Below, piece by piece: positions 7,491 through 15,228 of a stretch of 52,994 bases of DNA. The notes beneath the pieces are model-generated. The model saw only the letters and a list, made by a program, of their open reading frames with translations, was not told the DNA's origin and did not search any database. The stretch covers positions 1 to 52,994 of the forward strand of contig JAUNPS010000036.1 in NCBI GenBank assembly GCA_030536575.1, written 5' to 3'. Within the stretch, counting starts at the first letter, position 1, and every line of letters begins with the position of its first letter. The stretch comes from Eubacteriales bacterium (GTDB taxonomy: Bacteria; Bacillota; Clostridia; Lachnospirales; Lachnospiraceae). The translations under genes were made by a program, and so were the position numbers.

Positions 7491-8396
7491 TTAATCCATC
7501 GCTTCCGTATTTTTCAAAAACTTATTGTTAAAGACGGTCAGCAGCATGATCAAAAGAAACAGGATCGTTCCAAGTGCCGAGCAGTACCCCATTCTCCGGT
7601 AGGAAAAGCCCTGCTCATACATATACACCGCCGGAACCATGGTTGAAGTACCCGGCCCTCCGTTGGTCAGAATGAACACTGTATCAAAAATCTGCAAGGA
7701 ATTGATAATTGCCAAAGTCACCATCAGCTTGATCTGGCTGGCGATCATCGGCAGGTCAATCCGGAAAATCCTCTGCCTTAACGTTGCGCCATCCAGCCGC
7801 GCCGCTTCAAAAAGATCGCTGGGAATCGACTGCAATGCGCCGAAGTAAAGGAGGAATGGCATTCCGCCTAAAGATACCATACCCAGCCAGGGAAATCCTA
7901 CCGCCAGCACGGAACCCAAGGCTGTCTTTGTACTGCCAAGCCAGGGTTTCGCCAGAGTGCTTAATCCGACGCTGTTTAAAAAATTATTGATTACGCCCGT
8001 GTCCCCGTTCAACATCCATTTCCAGAGCAGAATTATAACCACTGTAGGTACTACCATTGGGAAGGTAAAAGACGTCCGGATGATATACTGCGCCCTTCCT
8101 GACTTCACCGCATACAAAAGTTCTGCTGTCAGAAGTGGAACCGTCATCACGATCAGCACATGAACAATCATCACGATAAAGGACCTTCCGACACTTTCCA
8201 GAAAAATATCATCGTGAAACGCTTCCACAAAATTATCCAGGCCGATAAATTCGTTAAGATTCCCGCCATTCCAGTTAAAAAACGACTTTTCAATCGCCAT
8301 TCCGAAAGGAATATACTTGAAAATGATCAACAGGCTGAAAATGGGAAGCAGAAACAAATAAGGTTTTATTTTCCGGAATGTGATTTTCTTTTTCAT
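7491..8396 (-). CDS. Sugar ABC transporter permease, MalF-type (301 aa)
   Basis: This is the first integral-membrane subunit of the importer, with hydrophobic segments beginning PYLFLLPIFSLLIIF and an EAA loop EAARLDGATLRQRIFRIDLPM. Start 8396 is chosen because AAGGAGG lies eight bases upstream; an in-frame ATG twelve codons earlier overlaps the -10 element and has no ribosome-binding site. It is the first gene of the run permease-permease-binding protein-sulfatase. Transport energy would have to come from a shared ATPase such as the MsmX-like protein at 51.5 kb. Confidence 0.92.
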   Translation of the reverse strand: MKKKITFRKIKPYLFLLPIFSLLIIFKYIPFGMAIEKSFFNWNGGNLNEFIGLDNFVEAFHDDIFLESVGRSFIVMIVHVLIVMTVPLLTAELLYAVKSGRAQYIIRTSFTFPMVVPTVVIILLWKWMLNGDTGVINNFLNSVGLSTLAKPWLGSTKTALGSVLAVGFPWLGMVSLGGMPFLLYFGALQSIPSDLFEAARLDGATLRQRIFRIDLPMIASQIKLMVTLAIINSLQIFDTVFILTNGGPGTSTMVPAVYMYEQGFSYRRMGYCSALGTILFLLIMLLTVFNNKFLKNTEAMD

Positions 8397-8417
8397 CTGT
8401 GCCCCTCCTTTTCTAAC

Positions 8418-8423
8418 ATTATA
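8418..8423 (-). promoter_or_regulatory. -10 element before the sugar ABC/sulfatase operon
   Basis: TATAAT reads on the minus strand at 8423-8418, 22 bases upstream of the first permease start. No good -35 hexamer lies 16-18 bases before it, which fits a promoter needing an activator such as the AraC-type response regulator at 10359. The 5' leader would be short, about 15 bases. Confidence 0.45.
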
Positions 8424-8483
8424 ATGGATCATTTTTTGGATTTCTGTAGACTTTTTTTGGTAATTTTGTGTAATATTTTTCTA

Positions 8484-8534
8484 TTTAAGCGCAGAAAAGC
8501 AGGCAAAAGAGCTTGTTTTTCTCTTCTGTCTGCT
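8484..8534 (-). terminator. Imperfect long hairpin after the sensor kinase gene
   Basis: The minus strand between the kinase stop and the permease promoter folds as CAGAA-GCAG-CA-AAGAG against CTCTT-TG-CTGC-TT-CTG with a few bulges and a 9-base loop. It could end the kinase transcript. The following T run is weak, so read-through is possible. Confidence 0.4.
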
Positions 8535-8578
8535 TTCTGTTTTGTGCGTTTTAATCCCATATTCCGAGCAATCAAAAC

Positions 8579-10369
8579 TCACTTTTCCGGGCGGAACCTC
8601 TGAAGGACGGTAACACGGATTCCTCCGCCATCCCGTTCCTCCAGCCGCAGCCCGTAACCCTCTCCGTCCAAAAGTGAAATCCGGTCATTCACATTGACCA
8701 GCGCAATTCCAAAGCCTTTATTCTGGGGCGTCCGAATACTTCTCGCCTTCTGCTTCATCATATTATTCAGTTGCTCCAGAACTTCTCCGGCAATTCCTAC
8801 GCCATCATCTTCTACCTGAATTTCCAGGTCTTCCCCTTTTTGTTCAGCCTTTATCAGTACGAATCCTCCCTCATCCTGTTTTGGCAAAATCCCATGAATA
8901 CAGGCATTTTCTACAATTGGCTGCAGCAAAAGCTTCACCACCTGCGCCTTTTGAAGTCTAGGCGGAATGTCCATCTGTAAATGAATCCGGTCTTCATAGC
9001 GGATATTCAGAATTTCTACATAAGAGCGCACGTGATTCATCTCATCTTCCAGAGATGCATACACATTTTTATTATTGACACTGTAGCGCATCATTTCGGA
9101 CAATAACTTCGTAAGCTTTACAATGGGTTCGATCTCTTCGATCTGCGCAATGCAGTAGATATTATCCAACGTATTGTGCAGAAAATGCGGATTGATCTGG
9201 GACTGCAAGGTTCGGATTTCCGCCTCCCGCACTTCCAAAATGTACTGCCTGGCGATCAGCTCCTGGATTTTCTTTTTCATGCCGTTTAACAGTGCCTGGA
9301 CTTCTCCCATTTCATCGCTTGACGCTTCTTCCAGATAGCTCTTATCATCCTTCGCAATTTCGTTGACCATCTTTTTTAATTCTTCAATTGGAAACAGGAT
9401 TTTCTTCGAAAAGACCATTGCCATCAGAATCCCGGCCAGGCTGCACGCACAGATCAAAACCGCCACCAGCCAGGTCAGCTCCGTAATATCCTGAAACAAA
9501 ACCTTTTCCGAATCTGCCACGGACAACGTCCAGCCGTAATCACTGAGGCGGATACTGGTGAGCAGAATCCCGGCCTTCGAAATTGTCTGCGTCTGCTCCT
9601 GATTGGACAAAATCGTTTCCTGCGCTTCCTTTAGCATGGTTTCATCCCAGCTCAGTTCTGTAAAATTGTTGGAAGACAAAATTTCGCCCTGCCCGTTCAT
9701 CAGGAAAAAGCCGGTGTTCGCGGAGAGGAGGCTTTCCATCATTTCTTCCACCTTCTCAAATTTTACCGTAACCATCACAAAAGGCGGCAGGGAACCCTCT
9801 GTCTGCTTTCCGCTTTTTCGTTTCACAAAACCTATGACATTTTCCTTTTCCATCCGTTCCGGCCGGTACTGCTCCGGCATAGGCCCAATGACCGTACACT
9901 GAAAAAATCCCGCGGCAATCTCCTGAAACCGCTCGTCTTCGGAAAACACATAGCCTTCTAAAATAGGGCCGTCGCCCGCATAATAAAACTGTTCGTCATT
10001 ATCATAAAACAGGACGGCTTTGCAGAAATTCTGAAATCCATTCAGGTAAATGATATTCTGAACGCTTTCTTCAAATTCCAGTTCCCGTTTGATTTTCTGA
10101 AAGGTCGTCTCATCGATCTGAAATTCGTAGTTGGAGTCATATAACGAACTTAGAAGCTGATTCATTTGTACATATAATTCCTTAAATTCATACTCCATCT
10201 TTTCCAGCATCTGCGTATTATAGCTGATGCGCTGTTCCTTAATAAAGCGCACACAAAAATTATTGACAATAATACCGCCCATGAACGTAACGACCACAAG
10301 GATAATTGAGAAGCAGATGATCACTTTCCGGTAAATGCCAATTCCCGTTTTTTTGTATTTATTCTTCAT
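8579..10369 (-). CDS. Membrane sensor histidine kinase, YesM/LytS-like (596 aa)
   Basis: This kinase senses an extracellular signal and phosphorylates the adjacent response regulator. Transmembrane helices are at about 14-37 and 298-321 and flank a 260-residue extracellular sensor. A HAMP-like segment follows (FPIEELKKMVNEIAK). The phosphoacceptor His395 is in the His_kinase motif QINPHFLHNTLDNI. The ATPase domain shows LLLQPIVENACIHG (N box), VEDDGVGIAG and NKGFGIALVNVNDRI (G boxes). The gene overlaps the response-regulator gene by 11 bases, as in YesMN-type pairs, which commonly control nearby sugar transporters. The likely target here is the permease-binding protein-sulfatase operon just downstream. 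Confidence 0.94.
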   Translation of the reverse strand: MKNKYKKTGIGIYRKVIICFSIILVVVTFMGGIIVNNFCVRFIKEQRISYNTQMLEKMEYEFKELYVQMNQLLSSLYDSNYEFQIDETTFQKIKRELEFEESVQNIIYLNGFQNFCKAVLFYDNDEQFYYAGDGPILEGYVFSEDERFQEIAAGFFQCTVIGPMPEQYRPERMEKENVIGFVKRKSGKQTEGSLPPFVMVTVKFEKVEEMMESLLSANTGFFLMNGQGEILSSNNFTELSWDETMLKEAQETILSNQEQTQTISKAGILLTSIRLSDYGWTLSVADSEKVLFQDITELTWLVAVLICACSLAGILMAMVFSKKILFPIEELKKMVNEIAKDDKSYLEEASSDEMGEVQALLNGMKKKIQELIARQYILEVREAEIRTLQSQINPHFLHNTLDNIYCIAQIEEIEPIVKLTKLLSEMMRYSVNNKNVYASLEDEMNHVRSYVEILNIRYEDRIHLQMDIPPRLQKAQVVKLLLQPIVENACIHGILPKQDEGGFVLIKAEQKGEDLEIQVEDDGVGIAGEVLEQLNNMMKQKARSIRTPQNKGFGIALVNVNDRISLLDGEGYGLRLEERDGGGIRVTVLQRFRPEK

Positions 10370-11126
10370 TTTCCAGATCCTGTCTCTGCCGGATTCGATA
10401 CTCGCTGGGCGATTCTCCGGTTATTTTTTTGAACACTTTCGCAAAATATCGCGTGTCTTCATAACTTACGGAAACGGCAATGTCATTGATCTTCTGATCG
10501 GTCTGAAGCAAAAGGCCGATGGCTTTCTCTACCCGAACCTCCATAATATAGTTCATCAGGCTGACCCCCGCCGTTTTCGCAAACAGGCTGGAAAAATAGG
10601 CTTCGCTGATGTGGTATTCCTTTGCCAGATCGCTCAGTGTAAATTTTCTGGCACAATTTTTCTGAATCTGTTCCATGACCGTCCGAATCACCTGCTCCCC
10701 GTTTTTTGCTGTCGTATCGTCCGGCCGGGCCTGCCGTTCCTCTGCCTGCTCCCTGGCAATGCTTTCCTGAACCGCCCGGCGGATCGCGTCGTTCAGTTCC
10801 TGCCGGTCTACGGGTTTCAGCAGGTAATCCACTGCCTTATAGCCCAGGGCCGCCTTCACAAATTCAAAATCATTGTAACCGGAAAGCATAATGAACTTGG
10901 TCTTGGGATTAATCCGATACAATTTCTGGCACAGCTCACAGCTCGTCCCTGTGGGGAACCGCACATCCGACACCACGATTTCCGGGCAATGTTCCAGAAA
11001 AACCTTCTCATATTCTTCCAAACTCTGAGCCTCCAGAACTTCCTCAAACCCAAAAGAAGCAAGGTCGATCATTTTTAAAATACCCTTCCGGATCCATCGC
11101 TCATCGTCCGCTACTAATAATTTCAT
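10359..11126 (-). CDS. Response regulator, receiver plus AraC-type DNA-binding domain (255 aa)
   Basis: The N-terminal receiver domain has the acidic pocket (DDE at 7-9), phospho-acceptor Asp54 in VVSDVRFP and Lys104 in YLLKPVD. The C-terminal third (about 155-250) carries two helix-turn-helix motifs of the AraC family, ending KKITGESPSEYRIRQ. Start 11126 follows a GAGGAAAGG site; an alternative ATG seven codons upstream has a poorer context. It is transcribed before the kinase gene and overlaps it. The pair belongs to the YesN class. It probably activates the adjacent sugar ABC/sulfatase operon and possibly the divergent maturase gene. Confidence 0.93.
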   Translation of the reverse strand: MKLLVADDERWIRKGILKMIDLASFGFEEVLEAQSLEEYEKVFLEHCPEIVVSDVRFPTGTSCELCQKLYRINPKTKFIMLSGYNDFEFVKAALGYKAVDYLLKPVDRQELNDAIRRAVQESIAREQAEERQARPDDTTAKNGEQVIRTVMEQIQKNCARKFTLSDLAKEYHISEAYFSSLFAKTAGVSLMNYIMEVRVEKAIGLLLQTDQKINDIAVSVSYEDTRYFAKVFKKITGESPSEYRIRQRQDLENEE

Positions 11127-11170
11127 ATCCTTTCCTCTTTCTTCCATTAAGCGCTTTCACTCCCCATTTC

Positions 11171-11199
11171 ACTATAGCATTCCCCCGAAAGAGACGCAA
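11171..11199 (-). promoter_or_regulatory. Promoter of the two-component regulator operon
   Basis: On the minus strand, -35 TTGCGT (11199-11194) and -10 TATAGT (11176-11171) are 17 bases apart. The TGC just before the -10 gives an extended -10. It points toward the response-regulator gene. Confidence 0.6.
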
Positions 11200-11240
11200 C
11201 AATTTTTCGATTCCGCCTAAAAAATCCAAAAATCCTTCCA

Positions 11241-11269
11241 TTGTAATCCGAATTGTTCTTTCATATAAT
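11241..11269 (+). promoter_or_regulatory. Promoter of the sulfatase-maturase operon
   Basis: -35 TTGTAA (11241-11246) and a perfect -10 TATAAT (11264-11269) are 17 bases apart. They point toward the radical-SAM gene at 11307, whose AAGGAG site follows. It is divergent from the regulator promoter about 40 bases away. Confidence 0.65.
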
Positions 11270-11306
11270 AAAACCAGCAGAACTTTACTAAAGAAAAGGA
11301 GTACCT

Positions 11307-12416
11307 ATGGCACAATCCATCAGCCTTTTACTGAAACCTTCTTCCAGTCTCTGCAATCTGTCCTGCGACTACTGCTTTTACTGCGACGAAGCCCAAAAAC
11401 GCACCCGTGCCTCCTACGGCTTTATGACCGAGGCCACCCTCCAAACAATCATAAAAAAAGTCCTTTGGGATGCCAAAGGGCCTGTTCATTTCGCCTATCA
11501 GGGCGGGGAACCCACCTTACAGGGGCTGGATTTCTTCGAAAAAGCCGTCCGTTTCCAAAAACAATATAACCGGAATCAGGTTCCTGTAACGAACGCATTG
11601 CAGACAAACGGCTATCTCCTGGACGCAGACTGGTGCCATTTTCTGAAACAAAATGACTTTTTAACCGGCATTTCCCTGGATGGAACCGCACAGATTCATA
11701 ACAAATACCGCCATTTTCAAGGCGGCCCTACCTACGAAAAAATCCTTGCGTCCGCAGAACTTATGCAGGAATATCAAGTGGATTTCAATGTACTCACCGT
11801 CGTAACGCAGGATGTCGCCCTTCACATTAAAGAAATTTATGAGGATTATCAGAAGAGAGGCTTCTTCTACCAGCAATATATCCCCTGTCTGAAGCCTCTC
11901 GGAGAATTTTCCACCCGTTATCCCTGGTCTTTGAAGCCGGAAACCTACGGCCGCTTTCTCATCGAGCTGTTTGACCTGTGGTATGCGGATCTTCTGGACG
12001 GAAAACAGCCCTACATCCGGCAATTTGAAAATTACGTTGCTTTAGCCGCAGGCTATCTGCCGGAATCCTGCGAATACCGTGGAATCTGCGGGCTTCAATA
12101 CGTGGTGGAAGCCGACGGCAGCGTCTACCCCTGCGACTTTTACATGCTGGACTCGGACTGTCTGGGAAATTTTCATCAGGATTCTTTGGAAACATTCGAC
12201 AAAAAAAGAGCCGGGCTCCGTTTCATCGAACGTTCCCGGCATTGGAATGCCGACTGCCTTTCCTGCTCCTACCGGTTTCTTTGCCGGAATGGCTGTCAGC
12301 GTAACCGAAACCCTGAAAATCAGAAAAATGATCTCTGTACAGGCTATCAAATGTTTTTTGAAGCTTGCCAGGAGCGGATTTTCCAGCTCGCGGCGGCTAT
12401 TGCAGGAGGGCGCTGA
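11307..12416 (+). CDS. Anaerobic sulfatase maturase, radical SAM/SPASM family (369 aa)
   Basis: This enzyme oxidises the active-site Cys or Ser of sulfatases to formylglycine without oxygen. The radical-SAM cluster motif is Cys16-Cys20-Cys23 within CNLSCDYCFYC, and the AdoMet-contacting GGEP is in YQGGEPTL. The C-terminal SPASM region carries many cysteines (CEYRGICG, YPCDFY, CLSCSYRFLCRNGC, LCTGY) for two auxiliary clusters. The Asp of YPCDFY matches the catalytic base described in clostridial anSME. The start has AAGGAG at an ideal distance. The sulfatase with Cys54 at 3666 is the obvious client. A two-gene CHR transporter follows four bases downstream. Confidence 0.93.
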   Translation: MAQSISLLLKPSSSLCNLSCDYCFYCDEAQKRTRASYGFMTEATLQTIIKKVLWDAKGPVHFAYQGGEPTLQGLDFFEKAVRFQKQYNRNQVPVTNALQTNGYLLDADWCHFLKQNDFLTGISLDGTAQIHNKYRHFQGGPTYEKILASAELMQEYQVDFNVLTVVTQDVALHIKEIYEDYQKRGFFYQQYIPCLKPLGEFSTRYPWSLKPETYGRFLIELFDLWYADLLDGKQPYIRQFENYVALAAGYLPESCEYRGICGLQYVVEADGSVYPCDFYMLDSDCLGNFHQDSLETFDKKRAGLRFIERSRHWNADCLSCSYRFLCRNGCQRNRNPENQKNDLCTGYQMFFEACQERIFQLAAAIAGGR

Positions 12417-12420
12417 CACG

Positions 12421-12993
12421 ATGAAAAAGACAAAACAAAACACATTAAAAAAACTGTTCTTCTCCACGCTGTACCTCAGCACCTTTACCTTTGGAGGCGG
12501 CTATGTAATCATCACTTTGCTGAAAGAAAAATTCGTTGACCAATATCACTGGATTGAGGAAGATGAAATGCTCGACCTGATTGCCATTGCACAGTCCTCC
12601 CCTGGCGCGGTCGCCGTAAATGGCGCAATTGTCGTCGGCTACCGCCTGGCCGGAATTCCCGGCGTTCTGGTTTCCGTCCTGGGCGCAGTCATTCCCCCAA
12701 TGACCATCATTTCCCTGATCTCCGTTTTTTACGATCTCTTCCGGGATAACCGCTACATCGATGCGCTTCTGGGCGGTATGACCGCTGGCGTCGGCGCAGT
12801 CATTACATCCGTGGTTTTCGATATGGTTTTGGGAATCGTCCGTGCAAAAGACCTCATCCATATCCTTCTTCTGATTGTAAGTTTTTTGGCAAGCTACGTC
12901 TTCCATGTGAATACGGCCCTCATCATTCTCCTGACGGCTCTTTTCGGGCTGATCCGAACCCTGATTACAGAAAGGAGGAAAACGGCACAGTGA
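12421..12993 (+). CDS. chrA: CHR-family (chromate/sulfate) transporter, first half-size subunit (190 aa)
   Basis: This is one of two short CHR-family membrane proteins that together match a full-length ChrA. The N-terminal motif FTFGGGYVIITLLKEKFVDQYHWI and the SSPGAVAVNGAIVVGYR segment are the family signatures. Start 12421 follows AGGAGG and lies four bases after the maturase stop; the frame is open further upstream only inside the maturase gene. It overlaps its partner by four bases (GTGA). CHR proteins export chromate in some bacteria, and chromate mimics sulfate. The position behind a sulfatase maturase makes sulfate handling an attractive alternative (inference). Confidence 0.9.
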   Translation: MKKTKQNTLKKLFFSTLYLSTFTFGGGYVIITLLKEKFVDQYHWIEEDEMLDLIAIAQSSPGAVAVNGAIVVGYRLAGIPGVLVSVLGAVIPPMTIISLISVFYDLFRDNRYIDALLGGMTAGVGAVITSVVFDMVLGIVRAKDLIHILLLIVSFLASYVFHVNTALIILLTALFGLIRTLITERRKTAQ

Positions 12994-13556
12994 TCTACGT
13001 TTCTCTATTTATCAGCTTTTTCAAAATCGGGCTTCTCAGTTTTGGCGGGGGCTATGCCGCTATGCCGCTGATTCAGGAGGAAATCGTGCGTTCCCACCAA
13101 TGGCTTACGATGGGGGATTTTACCGATCTGGTAACGATTGCGGAGATGACGCCCGGCCCCATCGCGGTCAATGCGGCTACCTTTGTCGGGACGCAGGTTG
13201 GGGGCTTTGCCGGAGCGGTCATCGCCACACTGGGATGTATCCTCCCTTCCTGCATAATTGTAACGCTTTTGGCCTCCCTTTATACCAAATACCGGAAAAT
13301 GCCTCTGCTGCAGGGTACGCTTGCTTCCCTGCGCCCGGCTGTCACCGCCATGATCGCCAAAGCGGGGCTTGATATTCTTATTTCGTCTTTTTTCCGAAGC
13401 GGGGTTATTGATTTTGCCAGAGAAAATGTTCAGGTGCGCAGGATTCTTTTCTTCGCGCTCGCTTTGTTTTTGCTTCGCAAAAAGAAGTGGAATCCGATTC
13501 TGGTCATGGTTCTTTGCGGAATTTTGGAGCTTTGTTTTACGATCCTATTTTTATAA
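12990..13556 (+). CDS. chrA: CHR-family (chromate/sulfate) transporter, second half-size subunit (188 aa)
   Basis: This is the partner of the preceding half-transporter, with the repeated family motifs LLSFGGGYAAMPLIQEEIV and MTPGPIAVNAATFVGTQVGG. The start is GTG at 12990 overlapping the upstream TGA, with AAAGGAGG well placed. Several hydrophobic helices fill the C-terminal half. Paired short CHR proteins usually work together with opposite membrane orientation. The gene ends 20 bases inside the convergent alcohol dehydrogenase gene. Whether the substrate is chromate, sulfate or another oxyanion is not decidable here. Confidence 0.9.
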   Translation: MIYVSLFISFFKIGLLSFGGGYAAMPLIQEEIVRSHQWLTMGDFTDLVTIAEMTPGPIAVNAATFVGTQVGGFAGAVIATLGCILPSCIIVTLLASLYTKYRKMPLLQGTLASLRPAVTAMIAKAGLDILISSFFRSGVIDFARENVQVRRILFFALALFLLRKKKWNPILVMVLCGILELCFTILFL

Positions 13557-14586
13557 CGCCTTTTACAATGTCTGCCTTATTCTCCACACAGGCATCCAGC
13601 GCGTGCTGAATATCGTCCAGCTCAAAATAATCCGTCACAATGTCCTTGATATGGATTTTCCCCGACGCAACCGCGTCGATCGCCATCGGATAAATATTCC
13701 GGTAGCGGAAAACGGTCTTAAAGTTCAGCTCCTTATCCAGCGCCGCTCCCATCGGCAGCGTCATTTCCCCGGACGGGCTGTACCCCACGAACACAATGGT
13801 CGCCCCCTTATTCGCACCCTTAATCAACTGCGAAGCCGTGATCTGTGAACCAGCCGTCTCGATTCCCAGGTCAAATCCGCGTCCCCCGGTAATCTCCATG
13901 ATTTTTTCCACGGTATCCACTTTTTTTCCGTTAATCACTTCGTCCGCACCCAGTTCCAGCGCCTTTTGCAAGCGCTTTTCCATCACGTCCACCACGATCA
14001 CCTTCGACACGCCTCTGGCCTTCAGGGACAGAAGCGTCACCAGGCCGATGCAGCCCGCGCCCGTCACGACTGCCGTCTGCCCCAGATGCGCGTTGCCCTG
14101 GCTCGCCGCATGCATGCCGACAGCCAGCGGCTCGATCAGCGCGCCCTCCAGCGTGCTCACATTCTCCGGCAGCTTAAAGCAAAGGCCCGCCTCATGCGCC
14201 ACATACTCCTGAAACACGCCGTCCACAGGCGGTGTCGCAAAGAAAACCACGTCCTTGCACAGATTGTATTTTCCGGATTTACAAAATTCACAGTGGCCGC
14301 AGGTCTTTCCCGGCTCCAACGCCACCCGGTCGCCTGCCTGGAGATTTTTCACATTCGCGCCGACTTCCACGACGGTTCCGCCCGCTTCGTGTCCCAAAAC
14401 AAACGGCGGTTCTACCACAAAATCCCCGATTTTCCCGGCTTCAAAGTAATGCAGGTCTGACCCGCAGATTCCCACGTATTCGACCTTTACCAATACTTCA
14501 TTTTCTTCCGGGGTGGGGATTGGCCTTTCCTGGATTTCGACTTTCCGCAGGTCAGTCATGACTGCGGTTTTCATTGTTCCGTTCAT
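13537..14586 (-). CDS. Zinc-dependent medium-chain alcohol/polyol dehydrogenase (349 aa)
   Basis: This is an NAD(P)-linked oxidoreductase of the sorbitol/xylitol dehydrogenase branch. Catalytic zinc ligands are Cys41 in GICGSDLHY and His66-Glu67 in GHEAGG. The structural zinc has four cysteines, Cys96, Cys99, Cys102 and Cys110. The Rossmann motif GAGCIG is at about 176-181. An acidic residue after the second strand (VIVVDVMEKR) suggests NAD rather than NADP. The start at 14586 is preceded by GGAGG seven bases away, rather than the upstream ATGs. Its 3' end overlaps the convergent transporter gene by 20 bases. The polyol substrate is unknown; a role in sugar-alcohol use fits the neighbouring glycan genes. 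Confidence 0.9.
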   Translation of the reverse strand: MNGTMKTAVMTDLRKVEIQERPIPTPEENEVLVKVEYVGICGSDLHYFEAGKIGDFVVEPPFVLGHEAGGTVVEVGANVKNLQAGDRVALEPGKTCGHCEFCKSGKYNLCKDVVFFATPPVDGVFQEYVAHEAGLCFKLPENVSTLEGALIEPLAVGMHAASQGNAHLGQTAVVTGAGCIGLVTLLSLKARGVSKVIVVDVMEKRLQKALELGADEVINGKKVDTVEKIMEITGGRGFDLGIETAGSQITASQLIKGANKGATIVFVGYSPSGEMTLPMGAALDKELNFKTVFRYRNIYPMAIDAVASGKIHIKDIVTDYFELDDIQHALDACVENKADIVKGVIKIGS

Positions 14587-14764
14587 GTTTTTATCCTCCA
14601 TTCGCATGTTTCGTTGCCACGGCAGCCGATGTGAGAACCGGCCCGCTGTCTGTTATTAGATGAGTATATTGTACCAAACCAGGACAAGCGCGGCAATAGA
14701 TTTGGCTCAATTAGCCACAGCAAACGTATGCCACCCAACCGTATAAAAGAAATATAAAAATTTC

Positions 14765-14793
14765 TTGCACCCTGCTATCAGATGTGCTATATT
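14765..14793 (+). promoter_or_regulatory. Promoter of the putative antitoxin RNA
   Basis: -35 TTGCAC (14765-14770), a 17-base spacer and -10 TATATT (14788-14793) with an extended TGC. No protein gene follows on this strand, so it probably drives the small RNA that runs toward the toxin 3' end. Confidence 0.65.
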
Positions 14794-14799
14794 TAAGAC

Positions 14800-14897
14800 A
14801 GAAAAAGGAAAGCCGCAGAAGCGGCTACCCCTCACATAATTTCAGCTACTTCAAAATGTAGCCGTCAACTAGTGCTAGTAGTTGGCGGCTATTTTCT
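14800..14897 (+). ncRNA. Putative antisense antitoxin RNA of the type I toxin locus
   Basis: A transcript starting near 14800 would contain the hairpin AGCCGC-agaa-GCGGCT (around 14810-14827). It would end in a long hairpin, TAGCCG-t-CAACTA against TAGTTG-g-CGGCTA (about 14865-14892), followed by a T-rich tail on the plus strand. It overlaps the 3' end of the convergent toxin mRNA, the same layout as RatA with TxpA in Bacillus. Promoter, folds and overlap are seen in the sequence; the antitoxin role is inferred. Confidence 0.6.
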
Positions 14898-14981
14898 TCC
14901 CTTGAAGATCGTATAACACAATCCGACAAGGGCAACGACAAATATACAAAATTGGATTAAATCCGAATATGTAACGTTCAT
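14889..14981 (-). CDS. Holin-like type I toxin peptide (30 aa)
   Basis: This small hydrophobic peptide begins MNVTYSDLIQ, continues with one membrane helix (FCIFVVALVGLCYTIF) and ends with the basic tail KGRK. That pattern is the putative holin-like toxin family of Firmicutes, relatives of TxpA, which insert in the membrane. It has a strong AAAGGAGGG site. The leader contains GGAGGG, GCCCTCC and the site GGAGGGC in that order, so the ribosome-binding site can be sequestered by the middle element. The terminator hairpin at 14865-14892 overlaps the last codons. Confidence 0.82.
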   Translation of the reverse strand: MNVTYSDLIQFCIFVVALVGLCYTIFKGRK

Positions 14982-14987
14982 CGGTTC

Positions 14988-15106
14988 GCCCTCCTTTCTT
15001 TCGTCTGGAGGGCTTTTATACCCTCCGAAAAAGAAGAGGGATGCAGCCGCCTTTGCTCTGTGACTTTCCGTAGCTATAATATAACACAGTCCGCCCTATC
15101 TATCAA
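14988..15106 (-). promoter_or_regulatory. Toxin promoter and alternative-folding leader
   Basis: The promoter on the minus strand is -35 TTGATA (15106-15101), a 17-base spacer and -10 TATATT (15083-15078) with an extended TGT. The leader of about 90 bases holds GGAGGG (15026-15021), GCCCTCC (15013-15007) and the ribosome-binding GGAGGGC (14994-14988). The middle element can pair with either neighbour, giving a closed and an open form. Confidence 0.65.
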
Positions 15107-15228
15107 TTCTTTATTCTATTTTCCCCACTGGCAATATAGTTTCCACTTGTTCACTCCATACTCATAATTTCTGTGCACGACCTAAACGGTAATAAATTCG
15201 AAGAAGGTTCTATATTAACATTTTTCAT

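Noticed and set aside
10335-11078. Long plus-strand frame opposite the response regulator and other similar long antisense frames.
   Set aside because: These are shadows of clear minus-strand genes with full domain signatures.
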